A stretch of 64,000 nt of DNA from Novosphingobium sp. FKTRR1 (GCF_020404405.1 NZ_JAIZDA010000001.1:62001-126000); one strand, 5' to 3'. Positions 39,701 to 49,743 are shown, numbered from the stretch's first letter. Notes: generated by a model not told the origin, from the letters alone. Made by a program: numbers and translations.

Positions 39701-42064
39701 TCAGGCTCCCGGCAGAGCGATGATGGCGCTGGTGCCGCCACCGGGCTCGGATTGCAATTCTATGGTGCCGCCATGCGCTTCGATCAACTGGCGCACCAGC
39801 GGCAGCCCAAGGCCGGCGCGCCGCTCGATCGTCTTGCCATCGGCGCTGACCTTCAACCCTTCAAAGGCGCGTGCCAACTGGCCGCCGTCCATACCCCGGC
39901 CATTGTCGGAGACCACGACCTGGATGCCGCCGCCCTTCCCTTTGCCCTTGATCCGTCCGGTGTCGATCAGGATGCGCCCGCCTTCGGGCGTGGCGGCAAT
40001 GGCATTGTCGAGCAACTGGCCAAACGCCCGGCGCAATCGGCGGTCGTCGCCGGTGACGGTGCCGATGGCGGAAGAACCGCGCAAGTCGAGCGTAAGCCCC
40101 GCCGCCGCGATCCGCTCGGCGCGTTCACGCGCAACCTCGCTCAGCAAGGCGAACAGATCGACCGGCTCACGCGCCAGCGGCAGCGTCCCGGCCTCGCTTT
40201 GCGACAAGTCGAGTACGTTCTCGATCTGCTCACCCAACCGTTCGACCGAGGTGAGGATTGCCGCGACGTATTCCTGTGCTTTTGGCGGCAGCTCCCCGGC
40301 GATGCCACCCTGCAGCATTTCGGCAAAGCCACCGATCGAGGTCAGCGGCGTGCGGAATTCATAGCTCATGTTGGCGATGAAGCGGGTTTTGACCGAGTCC
40401 GCCTCAACCAGCGCGGCATTGCGTTCGCGCAGCGCGGCTTCGGCCTTTTGCGAGTCGGTGATGTCGAGCACGGTCAGCAACCCATTGCCATCGGGCAGCG
40501 GCACCCCGGCAAATTCGAAGTAGCGGCCGTCGGCCAGCGCCAGTCGGCCGCTCATCTGCTTGCGGTCGAGCGTGGCCGACTGGATCACCTGCCCGATGGT
40601 GCCCACTTGCGCCGGGCGCTTGAGCAGGCCTGCCAGCCGGTTGAGCAGCATGTCGGCGCGCGGATGGGTATCGAGGAACGCCTCGTCGAGTACGAAATCG
40701 GCGGCAAAGCGACGATTCCACAATTGCAGCCGCCCATCTGGCCCGAACACCGCAAGCGATTCGAACAAGTTGTCGAACGTGGCGGTGCGGGTGCGCAGCA
40801 AGGTGTCGCGCATCGCAGACAGTTGCAGTTGCTCGGTCCGGTCCTCAAAGATCATCAGCAGCCCGCCATCGGGCATCGGCTGACCGATCACGCGCAAGTG
40901 GGTGCCATCGTGCAAGTGCCAGGGCTCCTCACGCGGTTCGCGCGAGAGGAACCAGCCCTGCCGTTCGCGCCGCCATTCGGGAAAATCGCGCACTTCGGGA
41001 AGGCGGCCACCATCGCGCATCCGATCGAGCACGCGGTCGAACGGCGGGGTATCGACCACCCACGCCTGCGGCATAGCGAACAGGCGCAGGAACGGCTGGT
41101 TGGCGAACACCAGATTGCGCCGGTCATCGAACTGCGCGATCCCCGCCGACAGAGTGTCGAGCATCTGGCGTTGCGCTTCGCGGAAGCGGCGGAACTGGCG
41201 GATCAGTTCCTCCATTTCCTCGATATCGACCGCGTATCCGGCCACCCCTTCGTCACCGAGTGGCAGGTCGATGACCCGCATCGTGCGCCGCTGTCCGCCG
41301 ATTGTGGCCGACACGATCCGCTCGACCGGCGCGCGCTTGTCGCGCACCTGCCGCGCCACTTGCGCAGGCGTAAGGCCCTGATCGGGTTCGACCAGTTCGA
41401 CATCGGCGGCAATCACTGCTTCGGCACTGCGCGAACCGACTGCCTTGACATAGGCGCTGTTGACCAGCCGCAGCCGCATATCCCGGCCCCTGAACCACAT
41501 CGGCAGCGGCGCGGCCTCGATCAGGCCGGACAGCCCCGCAAAGTCCGAACGCGCCTCTGCCGCCTCGGCGCGCAGGCTGCGCAGTTCGGCCTCACTGTCC
41601 GAAAAGTCGAAGAACCACACCAGCGCCGCGCCGCCCGGCGAGACTTGCGGATCGGCTAGGTGACCGCGCAGGCCAAGGCTCTTGTCCGTGCCGCGCGCCC
41701 GCAGCACCAGCCGGAATGGCGTTCCGGTGCGCTGCGCCTTGCGCACGGCGTCAGCCAGACGCGACAGTTGCACTTCATCGAAGCCGCGATCCGGGGCATC
41801 CAACTCGGAAAGGAAGCCGGGCATCGCCTCAAACCCGAACCAGCCGGCCAGTCTGGGCGGTCCTTCGATCCGCCCGTCGGCGCGCACCAGCAGCGGCAGC
41901 GCGGGCGATTCCTCGATCATGCGCGAAAGGCGGCGGGCCTGCCGCTGCCCGCTTTCGGCCCTGCGCAACCGCGCCCGCGCGGACAGCATCACCCAGGTTG
42001 CGGCCACGGTCCAACCGGCCAGCAGCAGACCGATCAGGACAAGTACGGCTTGGTTCTGCAACAT
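39701..42064 (-). CDS. divL: DivL-type pseudo-histidine kinase (Tyr in place of His), cell-cycle regulator
   Basis: A 787-residue membrane-anchored PAS-containing kinase. One N-terminal membrane segment (VLVLIGLLLAGWTVAATWVML) precedes several PAS-like regions and a DHp domain in which the phospho-acceptor motif reads ANMSYEFRTPLTSIGGF. Tyr568 stands where His is expected, followed by a full ATPase domain (LLDNAIAATPEGG, VSDNGRGMDGG, RAGLGLPLVRQLIEAHGG). This is the defining feature of Caulobacter DivL (Tyr550, 769 aa), which binds DivK-P and modulates CckA. The role is inferred from that ortholog. It is the first gene of the block tsaE-amgK-murU-addB-addA-trxA. Confidence 0.88.
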   Translation of the reverse strand: MLQNQAVLVLIGLLLAGWTVAATWVMLSARARLRRAESGQRQARRLSRMIEESPALPLLVRADGRIEGPPRLAGWFGFEAMPGFLSELDAPDRGFDEVQLSRLADAVRKAQRTGTPFRLVLRARGTDKSLGLRGHLADPQVSPGGAALVWFFDFSDSEAELRSLRAEAAEARSDFAGLSGLIEAAPLPMWFRGRDMRLRLVNSAYVKAVGSRSAEAVIAADVELVEPDQGLTPAQVARQVRDKRAPVERIVSATIGGQRRTMRVIDLPLGDEGVAGYAVDIEEMEELIRQFRRFREAQRQMLDTLSAGIAQFDDRRNLVFANQPFLRLFAMPQAWVVDTPPFDRVLDRMRDGGRLPEVRDFPEWRRERQGWFLSREPREEPWHLHDGTHLRVIGQPMPDGGLLMIFEDRTEQLQLSAMRDTLLRTRTATFDNLFESLAVFGPDGRLQLWNRRFAADFVLDEAFLDTHPRADMLLNRLAGLLKRPAQVGTIGQVIQSATLDRKQMSGRLALADGRYFEFAGVPLPDGNGLLTVLDITDSQKAEAALRERNAALVEADSVKTRFIANMSYEFRTPLTSIGGFAEMLQGGIAGELPPKAQEYVAAILTSVERLGEQIENVLDLSQSEAGTLPLAREPVDLFALLSEVARERAERIAAAGLTLDLRGSSAIGTVTGDDRRLRRAFGQLLDNAIAATPEGGRILIDTGRIKGKGKGGGIQVVVSDNGRGMDGGQLARAFEGLKVSADGKTIERRAGLGLPLVRQLIEAHGGTIELQSEPGGGTSAIIALPGA

Positions 42065-42099
42065 CGTGCCTTGGCTAGGCAGTCATGCGCCGAAACACA

Positions 42100-42137
42100 A
42101 TGCCGGACGCGCCCATGATGGTGGACGCGTCCGGCAT
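42100..42137 (-). terminator. Rho-independent terminator of ahcY
   Basis: A perfect 12-bp stem (atgccggacgcg / cgcgtccggcat) with a 14-nt loop lies 27 bases after the ahcY stop. On the minus strand it is followed by tgtgtttcgg. Confidence 0.8.
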
Positions 42138-42163
42138 GTACGCACGAAAATCGACCGATCGGA

Positions 42164-43594
<1,431 letters not shown>

Positions 43595-43602
43595 GCTGAA
43601 AT

Positions 43603-43675
43603 CTCCTGAATGGCTGAATTTGAATCGGTGTTCGACCCGGTGAACGGGTCGGCTCTTGGTCGGCAATAGCCATTC
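43603..43675 (-). ncRNA. Structured 5' leader of ahcY, candidate cis-regulatory RNA
   Basis: In the transcript, GAATGGCT (43675-43668) pairs perfectly with AGCCATTC (43615-43608), enclosing a second perfect hairpin CGACCCG-TTCAC-CGGGTCG (43651-43633). The 3' strand of the outer stem ends directly at the AGGAG ribosome site (43607-43603), so folding could gate translation of ahcY. The consensus of the known SAH riboswitch was not recognised. The pairing is seen in sequence; a regulatory role and ligand (SAH would be logical) are inference. Confidence 0.5.
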
Positions 43676-43692
43676 GAGCTACCCCGCGCAAA

Positions 43693-43716
43693 CTTTATAT
43701 AAAGAAAACTTTATAT
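43693..43716. promoter_or_regulatory. Palindromic operator overlapping the ahcY promoter
   Basis: ATATAAAG-AAAA-CTTTATAT (43697-43716) is a perfect inverted repeat of 8-bp arms. An additional CTTTATAT half-site (43693-43700) overlaps its left arm to form the palindrome CTTTATATAAAG. It sits about 100 bases upstream of the ahcY start in an AT-rich island, where the promoter should be. An ArsR-family SAH-responsive repressor (SahR type) is a natural candidate; this is inference. Confidence 0.6.
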
Positions 43717-43816
43717 GAGTAGTTCGCACGCGATCGGTGGCGGTGCGTGGTTGCGCTGTCACACGCGCTGCCTATATCTCTCCACGCCAATACTCGCATA
43801 GAAAGGATACCTGGGG

Positions 43817-44296
43817 ATGACGATCGCGGTTGGAGACAAATTGCCCGACGTGAAGCTGGTCAAGGCCACGCAGGACGGGCCCGAAGCGGTGCAGAGTGCC
43901 GACTATTTCGCCGGCAAGCGCGTTGCACTGTTCTCGGTGCCGGGTGCCTTCACCCCCACCTGCTCGGCCAAGCACCTGCCCGGCTACGTCGAAAAGGCTG
44001 CCGAACTCAAGGCCGCTGGCATCGACGAAATCGTCGGCACGGCCGTCAACGATGCCTTCGTGCTCAAGGCATGGGGCGCCGCCAGCGGCTCGCCCGACGT
44101 CACGCTTCTGGCCGATGGCAACGCCGATTTCGTCAAGGCACTGGGCCTGACGCTCGATGGCTCGGGCTTCGGCCTTGGTCTGCGCGGCCAGCGCTTCGCG
44201 CTCGTCGTCAACGACGGTGTAGTCGAACAGGTCCATGTCGAAGCACCTGGTGAATTCAAGGTCAGCTCGGCCGAATACGTGCTCGAACACCTCTGA
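43817..44296 (+). CDS. Peroxiredoxin (Prx5 / glutaredoxin-dependent type)
   Basis: A 159-residue peroxidase reducing H2O2 and alkyl hydroperoxides. The peroxidatic Cys49 lies in VPGAFTPTCSAKHLPGYV. NDAFVLKAWG and GFGLGLRGQRFALVVNDGVV are typical of the Prx5 (AhpE-distinct, TSA-like) subfamily. No second conserved Cys is present, so it is probably recycled by glutaredoxin/GSH or thioredoxin. The ATG follows cctgggg by a few bases. Divergent from ahcY. Confidence 0.93.
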   Translation: MTIAVGDKLPDVKLVKATQDGPEAVQSADYFAGKRVALFSVPGAFTPTCSAKHLPGYVEKAAELKAAGIDEIVGTAVNDAFVLKAWGAASGSPDVTLLADGNADFVKALGLTLDGSGFGLGLRGQRFALVVNDGVVEQVHVEAPGEFKVSSAEYVLEHL

Positions 44297-44325
44297 TTTC
44301 ATTCGCGCCGCAAGGTGTCATGCAG

Positions 44326-44351
44326 CGGGCCGTTCCTTCGGGAGCGGCCCG
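44326..44351 (+). terminator. Terminator of the peroxiredoxin gene (TTCG tetraloop)
   Basis: An 11-bp stem with one T-G pair (cgggccgttcc / ggagcggcccg) is closed by a stable ttcg tetraloop, 30 bases after the stop, and is followed by ttcgtgcatt. Confidence 0.75.
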
Positions 44352-44461
44352 TTCGTGCATTCGGACCGCGCATTGCGCAGCCGAGACGAAAAGCACTTGC
44401 GAGACAGCCTGTCGCCTGCCAGCCCCGTTGCAGACGAAACCAAGACAGGACTTCCCCCCGG

Positions 44462-46015
44462 ATGCGTGCAGTCATTTCCGCGTTTATGTTGCTGGCCCTC
44501 ACGGCCATGCCAGCCCATGCCGACGACAAGAGCGCCGATGCGGCAAAGCCGCGTGCCGATGTGCTCAAGGCCGAAGCGGAAAAGGCATGGCCACGCCCGC
44601 CAGTCGAGGAGCAGGCCGCCGTCAGCAAAGGCAGCGTCGCCTTGCGCAACGGCACCGTCGGCTACACCGCCACGGCCGGAACGCTGACGATCCGCGATGA
44701 CGACGGCAAGCCTTCGGCCAGCGTGTTCTACACCGCCTACGTCAAGGATGGCGGCGCTGCGAACCGGCCGGTCAGCTTCTTCTACAACGGCGGTCCTGGC
44801 TCGGCTTCGATCTGGCTGCACATGGGCAGCTTCTCGCCGGTGCGCGTGTCGACCGAGAACCCGACGTATGTCGCTCCGTCGCAATACGCGCTCAAGCCCA
44901 ACCCGGATTCGCTGATCGACAAGACCGACATGGTGTTCATCGACGCCATCGGCACCGGCTGGTCGCGCCCGCTTGGCGACAAGACCGGCAAGGACTTCTG
45001 GGGCGTCGATCAGGATGCGGAGGCCTTTGCCCGCGCGATCATCCGCTATGTCGACAAGAACAACCGCTGGCAAAGCCCCAAGGTGCTGTTCGGCGAAAGC
45101 TATGGCACGCTGCGCAACGGTGCGGTCGCCGCCCAGCTTGAGGATCGGGGGCTGAGCCTTGACGGTATCGTCATGCTGTCCACCATCCTCAACTACGGCG
45201 TTGAATTGCCCGGCTATGACATTGGCCCGCTGTCGATGGTGCCGACGTACGCGGCCACCGCGTGGTATCACAACCGCATCGCCAACCGCCCTGCCGATCT
45301 GGCCAAGTTCATCGACGAAGTGCGCGGCTGGGTGTCCGGGCCTTATGCCGCAGCGCTGGCCAAGGGCACGGCGATCAGCGCCGATGAACTGACCGCCACC
45401 GCGCGCCAGCTTGCCGCCTATACCGGCCTGTCGGAAGCCTTTGTCCGCCGCGCCAACTTGCGCATTCCCTTGGAGCAGTTCCAGACCGAACTGCTGCGCG
45501 ATCGTGGCGTGGCGACCGGGCGGCTCGATACCCGCTACCTGCTGAACGTCGGCGATGCCAACGCGGCGGAGCCAGAGGACGATGCGGCGAGCACCGCCAC
45601 CACCGGCGCCTATGTCAGCAGCTTCCAGAGCTATGTCGCGCGCACGCTGGGGTACAAGACCGACATGCCCTACAAGGTGTCGGCGCGCGACAAGGACTTC
45701 GACTGGGACTGGAAGCACCGCGCGCCCGGCACCCGCTGGCCCGCGCAAGTTCCCGATACCGGGCTTGATCTGGCTTATGTGATGCGCATAAACCCGACGT
45801 TGAAGGTGCTGTTCCTGAACGGCTATTTTGATGCCGCCACCCAGTTCTATGCCACCGAATACGACATCGACCACCTGATGCTGGCCGAGCCGCTGCGCAA
45901 GAACATCACCAGCCGCTATTACGAAAGCGGCCACATGATCTACCTCAACCCCGCCGTCCTGCCCAAGCTGCATGAAGATATCGCGGGCTGGTACGACACC
46001 GCGACCAAGCGCTAA
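44462..46015 (+). CDS. S10 serine carboxypeptidase-like exported peptidase
   Basis: A 517-residue protein with signal peptide (MRAVISAFMLLALTAMPAHA). The triad is readable: Ser213 in LFGESYGTLR, Asp457 in LNGYFDAAT and His491 in YESGHMIYL. The oxyanion block is SFFYNGGPGSASIWLHMG. The order and spacing match family S10 (carboxypeptidase Y-like), which in sphingomonads is common and presumably trims peptides in the periplasm. Its start is placed at 44462; the longer open frame upstream passes through the terminator of the previous gene and is rejected. Confidence 0.9.
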   Translation: MRAVISAFMLLALTAMPAHADDKSADAAKPRADVLKAEAEKAWPRPPVEEQAAVSKGSVALRNGTVGYTATAGTLTIRDDDGKPSASVFYTAYVKDGGAANRPVSFFYNGGPGSASIWLHMGSFSPVRVSTENPTYVAPSQYALKPNPDSLIDKTDMVFIDAIGTGWSRPLGDKTGKDFWGVDQDAEAFARAIIRYVDKNNRWQSPKVLFGESYGTLRNGAVAAQLEDRGLSLDGIVMLSTILNYGVELPGYDIGPLSMVPTYAATAWYHNRIANRPADLAKFIDEVRGWVSGPYAAALAKGTAISADELTATARQLAAYTGLSEAFVRRANLRIPLEQFQTELLRDRGVATGRLDTRYLLNVGDANAAEPEDDAASTATTGAYVSSFQSYVARTLGYKTDMPYKVSARDKDFDWDWKHRAPGTRWPAQVPDTGLDLAYVMRINPTLKVLFLNGYFDAATQFYATEYDIDHLMLAEPLRKNITSRYYESGHMIYLNPAVLPKLHEDIAGWYDTATKR

Positions 46016-46023
46016 ACAGACCA

Positions 46024-46054
46024 GATCCGCGATGCGCCACCCGCATCGCGGATC
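46024..46054. terminator. Bidirectional terminator between convergent peptidase and hydrolase genes
   Basis: A perfect 13-bp stem (gatccgcgatgcg / cgcatcgcggatc) with a 5-nt loop fills most of the 43-base gap between the two stops. Confidence 0.85.
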
Positions 46055-46058
46055 GCTC

Positions 46059-46955
46059 TCATTTGAACAGCGGCTGCAGGAAACGGATGATCCGCGCCTC
46101 CAGCGCGATGCGGCGGTCCGACCAGCTGTGGTCGGTCGCTTCATGCGCGGTAACGGCCTTCGTGCCACCCGCCTTGCGGACGGCTGCGACGAGCGCCTCG
46201 CCCTGCCCTGCCAGTCCGTCGTCCGAGGTCAGGACGAGCAGCGGGGTGTCCTTGAGCCCATCGGCTCTGGCCAGCCAGTTGTTCGCGGCCGAATTGGCGA
46301 CGAGTTCATCGGTCAGCGTTGCCGGGGTCGAGGCCAGCGTTTCCATGTTCTCGCTCATGAAGCGCAGCAGCGCATCGTGCGGCATAGCGCCGATCAGGCC
46401 CATGTTGGCGGCAGAGATCAGCACCAGCCCGGACAATTGCTTGTCCTGCGCGCCGACCATGGCGGTGGTCCAGCCGCCCATGCTGTGGCCGATCACGGCA
46501 AGGTGGCGCGTATCCACGCCCAGCTTGGCCGCGTTGGTGGGGTCACGCAGGAACGCCAGCACGGCGCTGAGGTCTTCGGGGTTCTGCGCGAACTTGTACG
46601 AGCCCGGACTGCCCCACGACCCGCGATAATTGAAAGTGATGGTGTTCCATCCGGCGCGGCGCAACGCCTGCGCCAGATCAAGGTTCTTTTCGATGCCGGG
46701 CAAGCCGTGGGCAATAACCACCGTCGGGTGCGGCCCGGCGCCGACCGCAAGATAGGCCACGCCGTTGACCGCAACGCCGCCCGTGGGAATATGCAGCGTT
46801 TCCATCCGCGCCGGATGCGCCTTGTCCTGCGGTGGATCGGTAAAGATCGCGGCGGGAATGGCGGTCCGCTTTGCTGGCGCCGGGGCACGCGCCAGCGCCG
46901 CAACCGGCGTGGTCAGGGTGGCGACGAGGGCGAGCGACAGGATGGCTTTGCGCAT
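46059..46955 (-). CDS. Exported alpha/beta hydrolase
   Basis: About 298 residues from ATG 46955 (aaggatgg as ribosome site); ATG 46964 is nearly as good. The signal peptide is MRKAILSLALVATLTTPVAALA. The fold shows VVIAHGLPG, the nucleophile elbow VIGHSMGGWTTA, and the catalytic His in EATDHSWSD near the C-terminus, typical of dienelactone-hydrolase/peptidase S9-like esterases. The substrate is unknown. Its start lies 32 bases downstream of the folE stop on the same strand, so co-transcription is likely though no shared pathway is obvious. Confidence 0.85.
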   Translation of the reverse strand: MRKAILSLALVATLTTPVAALARAPAPAKRTAIPAAIFTDPPQDKAHPARMETLHIPTGGVAVNGVAYLAVGAGPHPTVVIAHGLPGIEKNLDLAQALRRAGWNTITFNYRGSWGSPGSYKFAQNPEDLSAVLAFLRDPTNAAKLGVDTRHLAVIGHSMGGWTTAMVGAQDKQLSGLVLISAANMGLIGAMPHDALLRFMSENMETLASTPATLTDELVANSAANNWLARADGLKDTPLLVLTSDDGLAGQGEALVAAVRKAGGTKAVTAHEATDHSWSDRRIALEARIIRFLQPLFK

Positions 46956-46987
46956 GGCGGCCATCCTTGCCCTTTCATGCCGCGCGA

Positions 46988-47605
46988 TCAATACCCCATC
47001 AGGCTGAGCACTTCCTTGCGGCTGCGATTGTCCTCAAGAAACGTACCCATCAGCCGGCTGGTGACCATGCCGACGCCGGGGGTGCGGACCCCGCGCCCGG
47101 TCATGCAGCCGTGTTGCGCCTCGATCACCACGGCAACACCATGCGGCTTGAGGTTTTCCCAGATGCACTGGGCCACTTCACTGGTCAGCCGCTCCTGAAT
47201 CTGCAGGCGCTGCGCAAAGCCGGTGAGCACCCGCGCCAGCTTCGAGATCCCCACCACCTTGTTGCGCGGCAGATAGGCGATGGCCGCCTTGCCGATGATC
47301 GGCGCCATGTGGTGTTCGCAATGCGACTGGAACGGAATGTCCTTCAGCAGCACCAACTCGTTGTAGCCGCCCACTTCCTCGAACTGGCGCGCCAGATGCG
47401 ACGCCGGGTTTTCGCCATAACCCTGACAATATTCCTTCCACGCCCGCGCCACGCGCTTTGGCGTGTCAAGCAGCCCCTCGCGCTCCGGGTCGTCGCCAGC
47501 CCAGCGGATCAGCGTGCGGATCGCTTCCTGTACGTGGTCGGGCACGGGAGCCTTGCCGCGCAGCGCATCATCATCTGCATCGTCATGATCGTGGCTGTGG
47601 CTCAT
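46988..47605 (-). CDS. folE: GTP cyclohydrolase I
   Basis: A 205-residue zinc enzyme making 7,8-dihydroneopterin triphosphate, the first step to folate. Zinc and catalytic residues are visible in FQSHCEHHMAPIIGKAAIAYLP and in EAQHGCMTGRGVR. The ending RKEVLSLMGY is typical. The N-terminus is His/Asp-rich (HSHDHDDADDD), possibly a metal buffer, which is not part of the catalytic core. Confidence 0.97.
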   Translation of the reverse strand: MSHSHDHDDADDDALRGKAPVPDHVQEAIRTLIRWAGDDPEREGLLDTPKRVARAWKEYCQGYGENPASHLARQFEEVGGYNELVLLKDIPFQSHCEHHMAPIIGKAAIAYLPRNKVVGISKLARVLTGFAQRLQIQERLTSEVAQCIWENLKPHGVAVVIEAQHGCMTGRGVRTPGVGMVTSRLMGTFLEDNRSRKEVLSLMGY

Positions 47606-47640
47606 CGTTCGGTGCTCCCCGGTTCTTGCCCATGGCGCCT

Positions 47641-49143
47641 TCAGGCGGGGCGTTTCAGTATGCGGCTGCGGAAAAGCCCGCGATGACGATAGAAAGCAAG
47701 CATTTCTTCGGGTGCTTCGGGATCAAGTAGTGCCGAATCCGCAAGAACCTTGGCCGCCTCGCTCAGTTCTGGCGGAACATAACGTTCCAAGTGCCGCCCG
47801 TTCGCAGGCTGGGCCGCGATCATCGCCGCCATCGACCTGTGGCGATCGAGTTCCGAACCGACAAGGTCGGCGGCAAGGTCGCAATGCTCGCCCAGCAAGG
47901 AGTGCCGGATTGCCCTGATCTGCGCCTCGCAGCCGGCGTTGGCGGGGCGCTGTGCGTCGATGAACACATCGCATTCGGTGTCCAGCCCCATCGAACGGTT
48001 GTTCCAGTTGGCCGACCCGACCCGCAGGATCTCGTCGTCGATGATCGTCAGTTTGGCGTGGACATAGATCGGCGTTCCCGCCGCGTTGCGGGGTATCCAG
48101 ATCGACAGGCGATCGGCGTGATCGACCGCCTTCACCGCTGCAAACAGCCTTGCCCGCGCATTGTCCATCGCGGTGTGTTGCAACCACCCATGGCTGGCCA
48201 GCGGCATCACCACGACAACCTCGGGCGGATCGGGCTCGGCCAGCCGCTCTGCCAGCGCCTCGGCGATCCGGCGCGAAGCAAAGTACTGGTTCTCCGCATA
48301 GATGAACCGCTGCGCGCGGCCAATCTGCTCGACCGCCAAAGCCTCGACTTCGCGCACGGCCGAGATGTCGCGCCAGGCCGACCGCGTGCGCGCGATACCC
48401 ACTTCAACGTCGGTGAATTCGGCTGCGACCCGGTTCGGCCAGGCAGATTCGGTTTGCGGCAGGCAGGGCGCAAGAGGCTTCCCGCCCGCCTGCGCCCAAC
48501 GTTGCCGCCCCAGATCGCCGAGCGCGCGCGCGGCCTCGCCTTCGAGCATCAGCGAACTGTCATGCCATGGGCCGAAGGTTCGCAGACCGCCGGGCAAGCG
48601 TCGCCGCTGGTCCTTTTCGCGGTGCTCGCGGGTATCCCAGCGCTCAGCGGTCATGTCGATGCCGCCGCACATCGCAACTTTGTCGTCGATCACCACGATC
48701 TTCTGGTGGTGACTGCACCCCAGCGGGTGCGCGCTGTCCAGTCGGTACGTGATGCGCGGATGCAGGGCCCAGCGCAGCAGATCCCACACCATGGTGCCGC
48801 GCAACAGCGCCTTCATCGCGCCGAAGTTCCACTTGAGCAGGCGAACATCCAGCCCCGGACGGCGATTTGCCAGCCACATGATGAAGGCGCCCAGTCGCGC
48901 AGGCGCGACCTTGCGACGCGGCAGGTTCCACCACCGCCGCCCCTCACCCACCAGAATGCGGGTATCGAAGTCCCAGCCGATCAGCAGGATACGTTGTCGG
49001 GCCTGCACCATTGCCGCGCGCATATGCACGAAATAGGCCGCTCCATCGATGATCAGGTGCGCCCTGCTGGCATGGGCATAGCGCCACACGGATGGCGAAA
49101 CGCCGATATCGGCCGTTTCAGGAGATGAAGGTTCAGCAGACAT
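47641..49143 (-). CDS. Phospholipase D / cardiolipin synthase-like protein
   Basis: A 500-residue protein from ATG 49143 with two HKD motifs, GCSHHQKIVVIDD (about residue 160) and IYVHAKLTIIDDEILRVGSANWNNRSMG (about 390). Each is followed by the GG/S and N/E residues of the superfamily. It lacks the N-terminal membrane helices of classical ClsA, so it is nearer to PLD-like phosphatidyltransferases or phospholipases found in sphingomonads. An upstream in-frame ATG (49194) adds an unlikely Trp/Cys-rich extension. folE follows on the same strand from the other direction of reading. Confidence 0.85.
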   Translation of the reverse strand: MSAEPSSPETADIGVSPSVWRYAHASRAHLIIDGAAYFVHMRAAMVQARQRILLIGWDFDTRILVGEGRRWWNLPRRKVAPARLGAFIMWLANRRPGLDVRLLKWNFGAMKALLRGTMVWDLLRWALHPRITYRLDSAHPLGCSHHQKIVVIDDKVAMCGGIDMTAERWDTREHREKDQRRRLPGGLRTFGPWHDSSLMLEGEAARALGDLGRQRWAQAGGKPLAPCLPQTESAWPNRVAAEFTDVEVGIARTRSAWRDISAVREVEALAVEQIGRAQRFIYAENQYFASRRIAEALAERLAEPDPPEVVVVMPLASHGWLQHTAMDNARARLFAAVKAVDHADRLSIWIPRNAAGTPIYVHAKLTIIDDEILRVGSANWNNRSMGLDTECDVFIDAQRPANAGCEAQIRAIRHSLLGEHCDLAADLVGSELDRHRSMAAMIAAQPANGRHLERYVPPELSEAAKVLADSALLDPEAPEEMLAFYRHRGLFRSRILKRPA

Positions 49144-49304
49144 CGACCAGCAAGATATGGTCCGCGCAGGCCGAAAGTTCCAGCCTCGATGCAATCCGCC
49201 GCACCGAAATCGTCAATATCGGCCTGATCGATGCTATCGAGCGGGGAGTCGGATGCAGTTGCTGCGGCTCATGCTAGCGCCGCGCCGCCTTGGAAATGGC
49301 GCTA

Positions 49305-49622
49305 TCAGCGTAGCGGGATCACCAGCTCGTCGGGGTGCGCAACGTTCAGATCCTTGCGCAGCAATTCACCGACCAGATCGGGATCGGCGTGGCGCGGATC
49401 GAGCAGTTCGACACGGTTCTTCAACCGGTCACGCTCAGCCGAAAGCTGCGCCACCTCGGTCTGGCGCTGTTCGAGCAGGCGTGCGTTTTCCGACCAGGCA
49501 AGCGCACCGCTTGGCCCGGCGATCGCTACCGCACCCATAAACAGCAAAGCAAGCAGCGCCAAAGACTGCGTCACGCTTTCGCGCGGCAACTTGAGACGGT
49601 GATGGGCGGGGCGGCGTTTCAT
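49305..49622 (-). CDS. Septum formation initiator family protein (FtsB-like)
   Basis: A 105-residue bitopic membrane protein: a short basic cytosolic tail (MKRRPAHHRLKLPRE), one membrane helix (LALLALLFMGAVAIAG) and a coiled coil (ARLLEQRQTEVAQLSAERDRLKNRVELL). It ends ADPDLVGELLRKDLNVAHPDELVI, which is the DivIC/FtsB signature (EExAR-type end). It likely belongs to the FtsQLB division complex. In many alphaproteobacteria this gene lies beside eno or pdhA; those are not next to it here. Confidence 0.85.
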   Translation of the reverse strand: MKRRPAHHRLKLPRESVTQSLALLALLFMGAVAIAGPSGALAWSENARLLEQRQTEVAQLSAERDRLKNRVELLDPRHADPDLVGELLRKDLNVAHPDELVIPLR

Positions 49623-49743
49623 TGCCTTATTAAGAATCACAATTGTTGCTCGGGTTCAACCCCGTTTAACGCCATCTTGCCGGATAAATGCGTAGTGATG
49701 ACAGAAACGCGTCGGCCGGACCGTGCGGAATGGCCCCTGACGA

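Noticed and set aside
43603..43675. Calling the ahcY leader a known SAH or SAM riboswitch
   Set aside because: I could not recognise the conserved core of those families, so only a generic structured leader is claimed.
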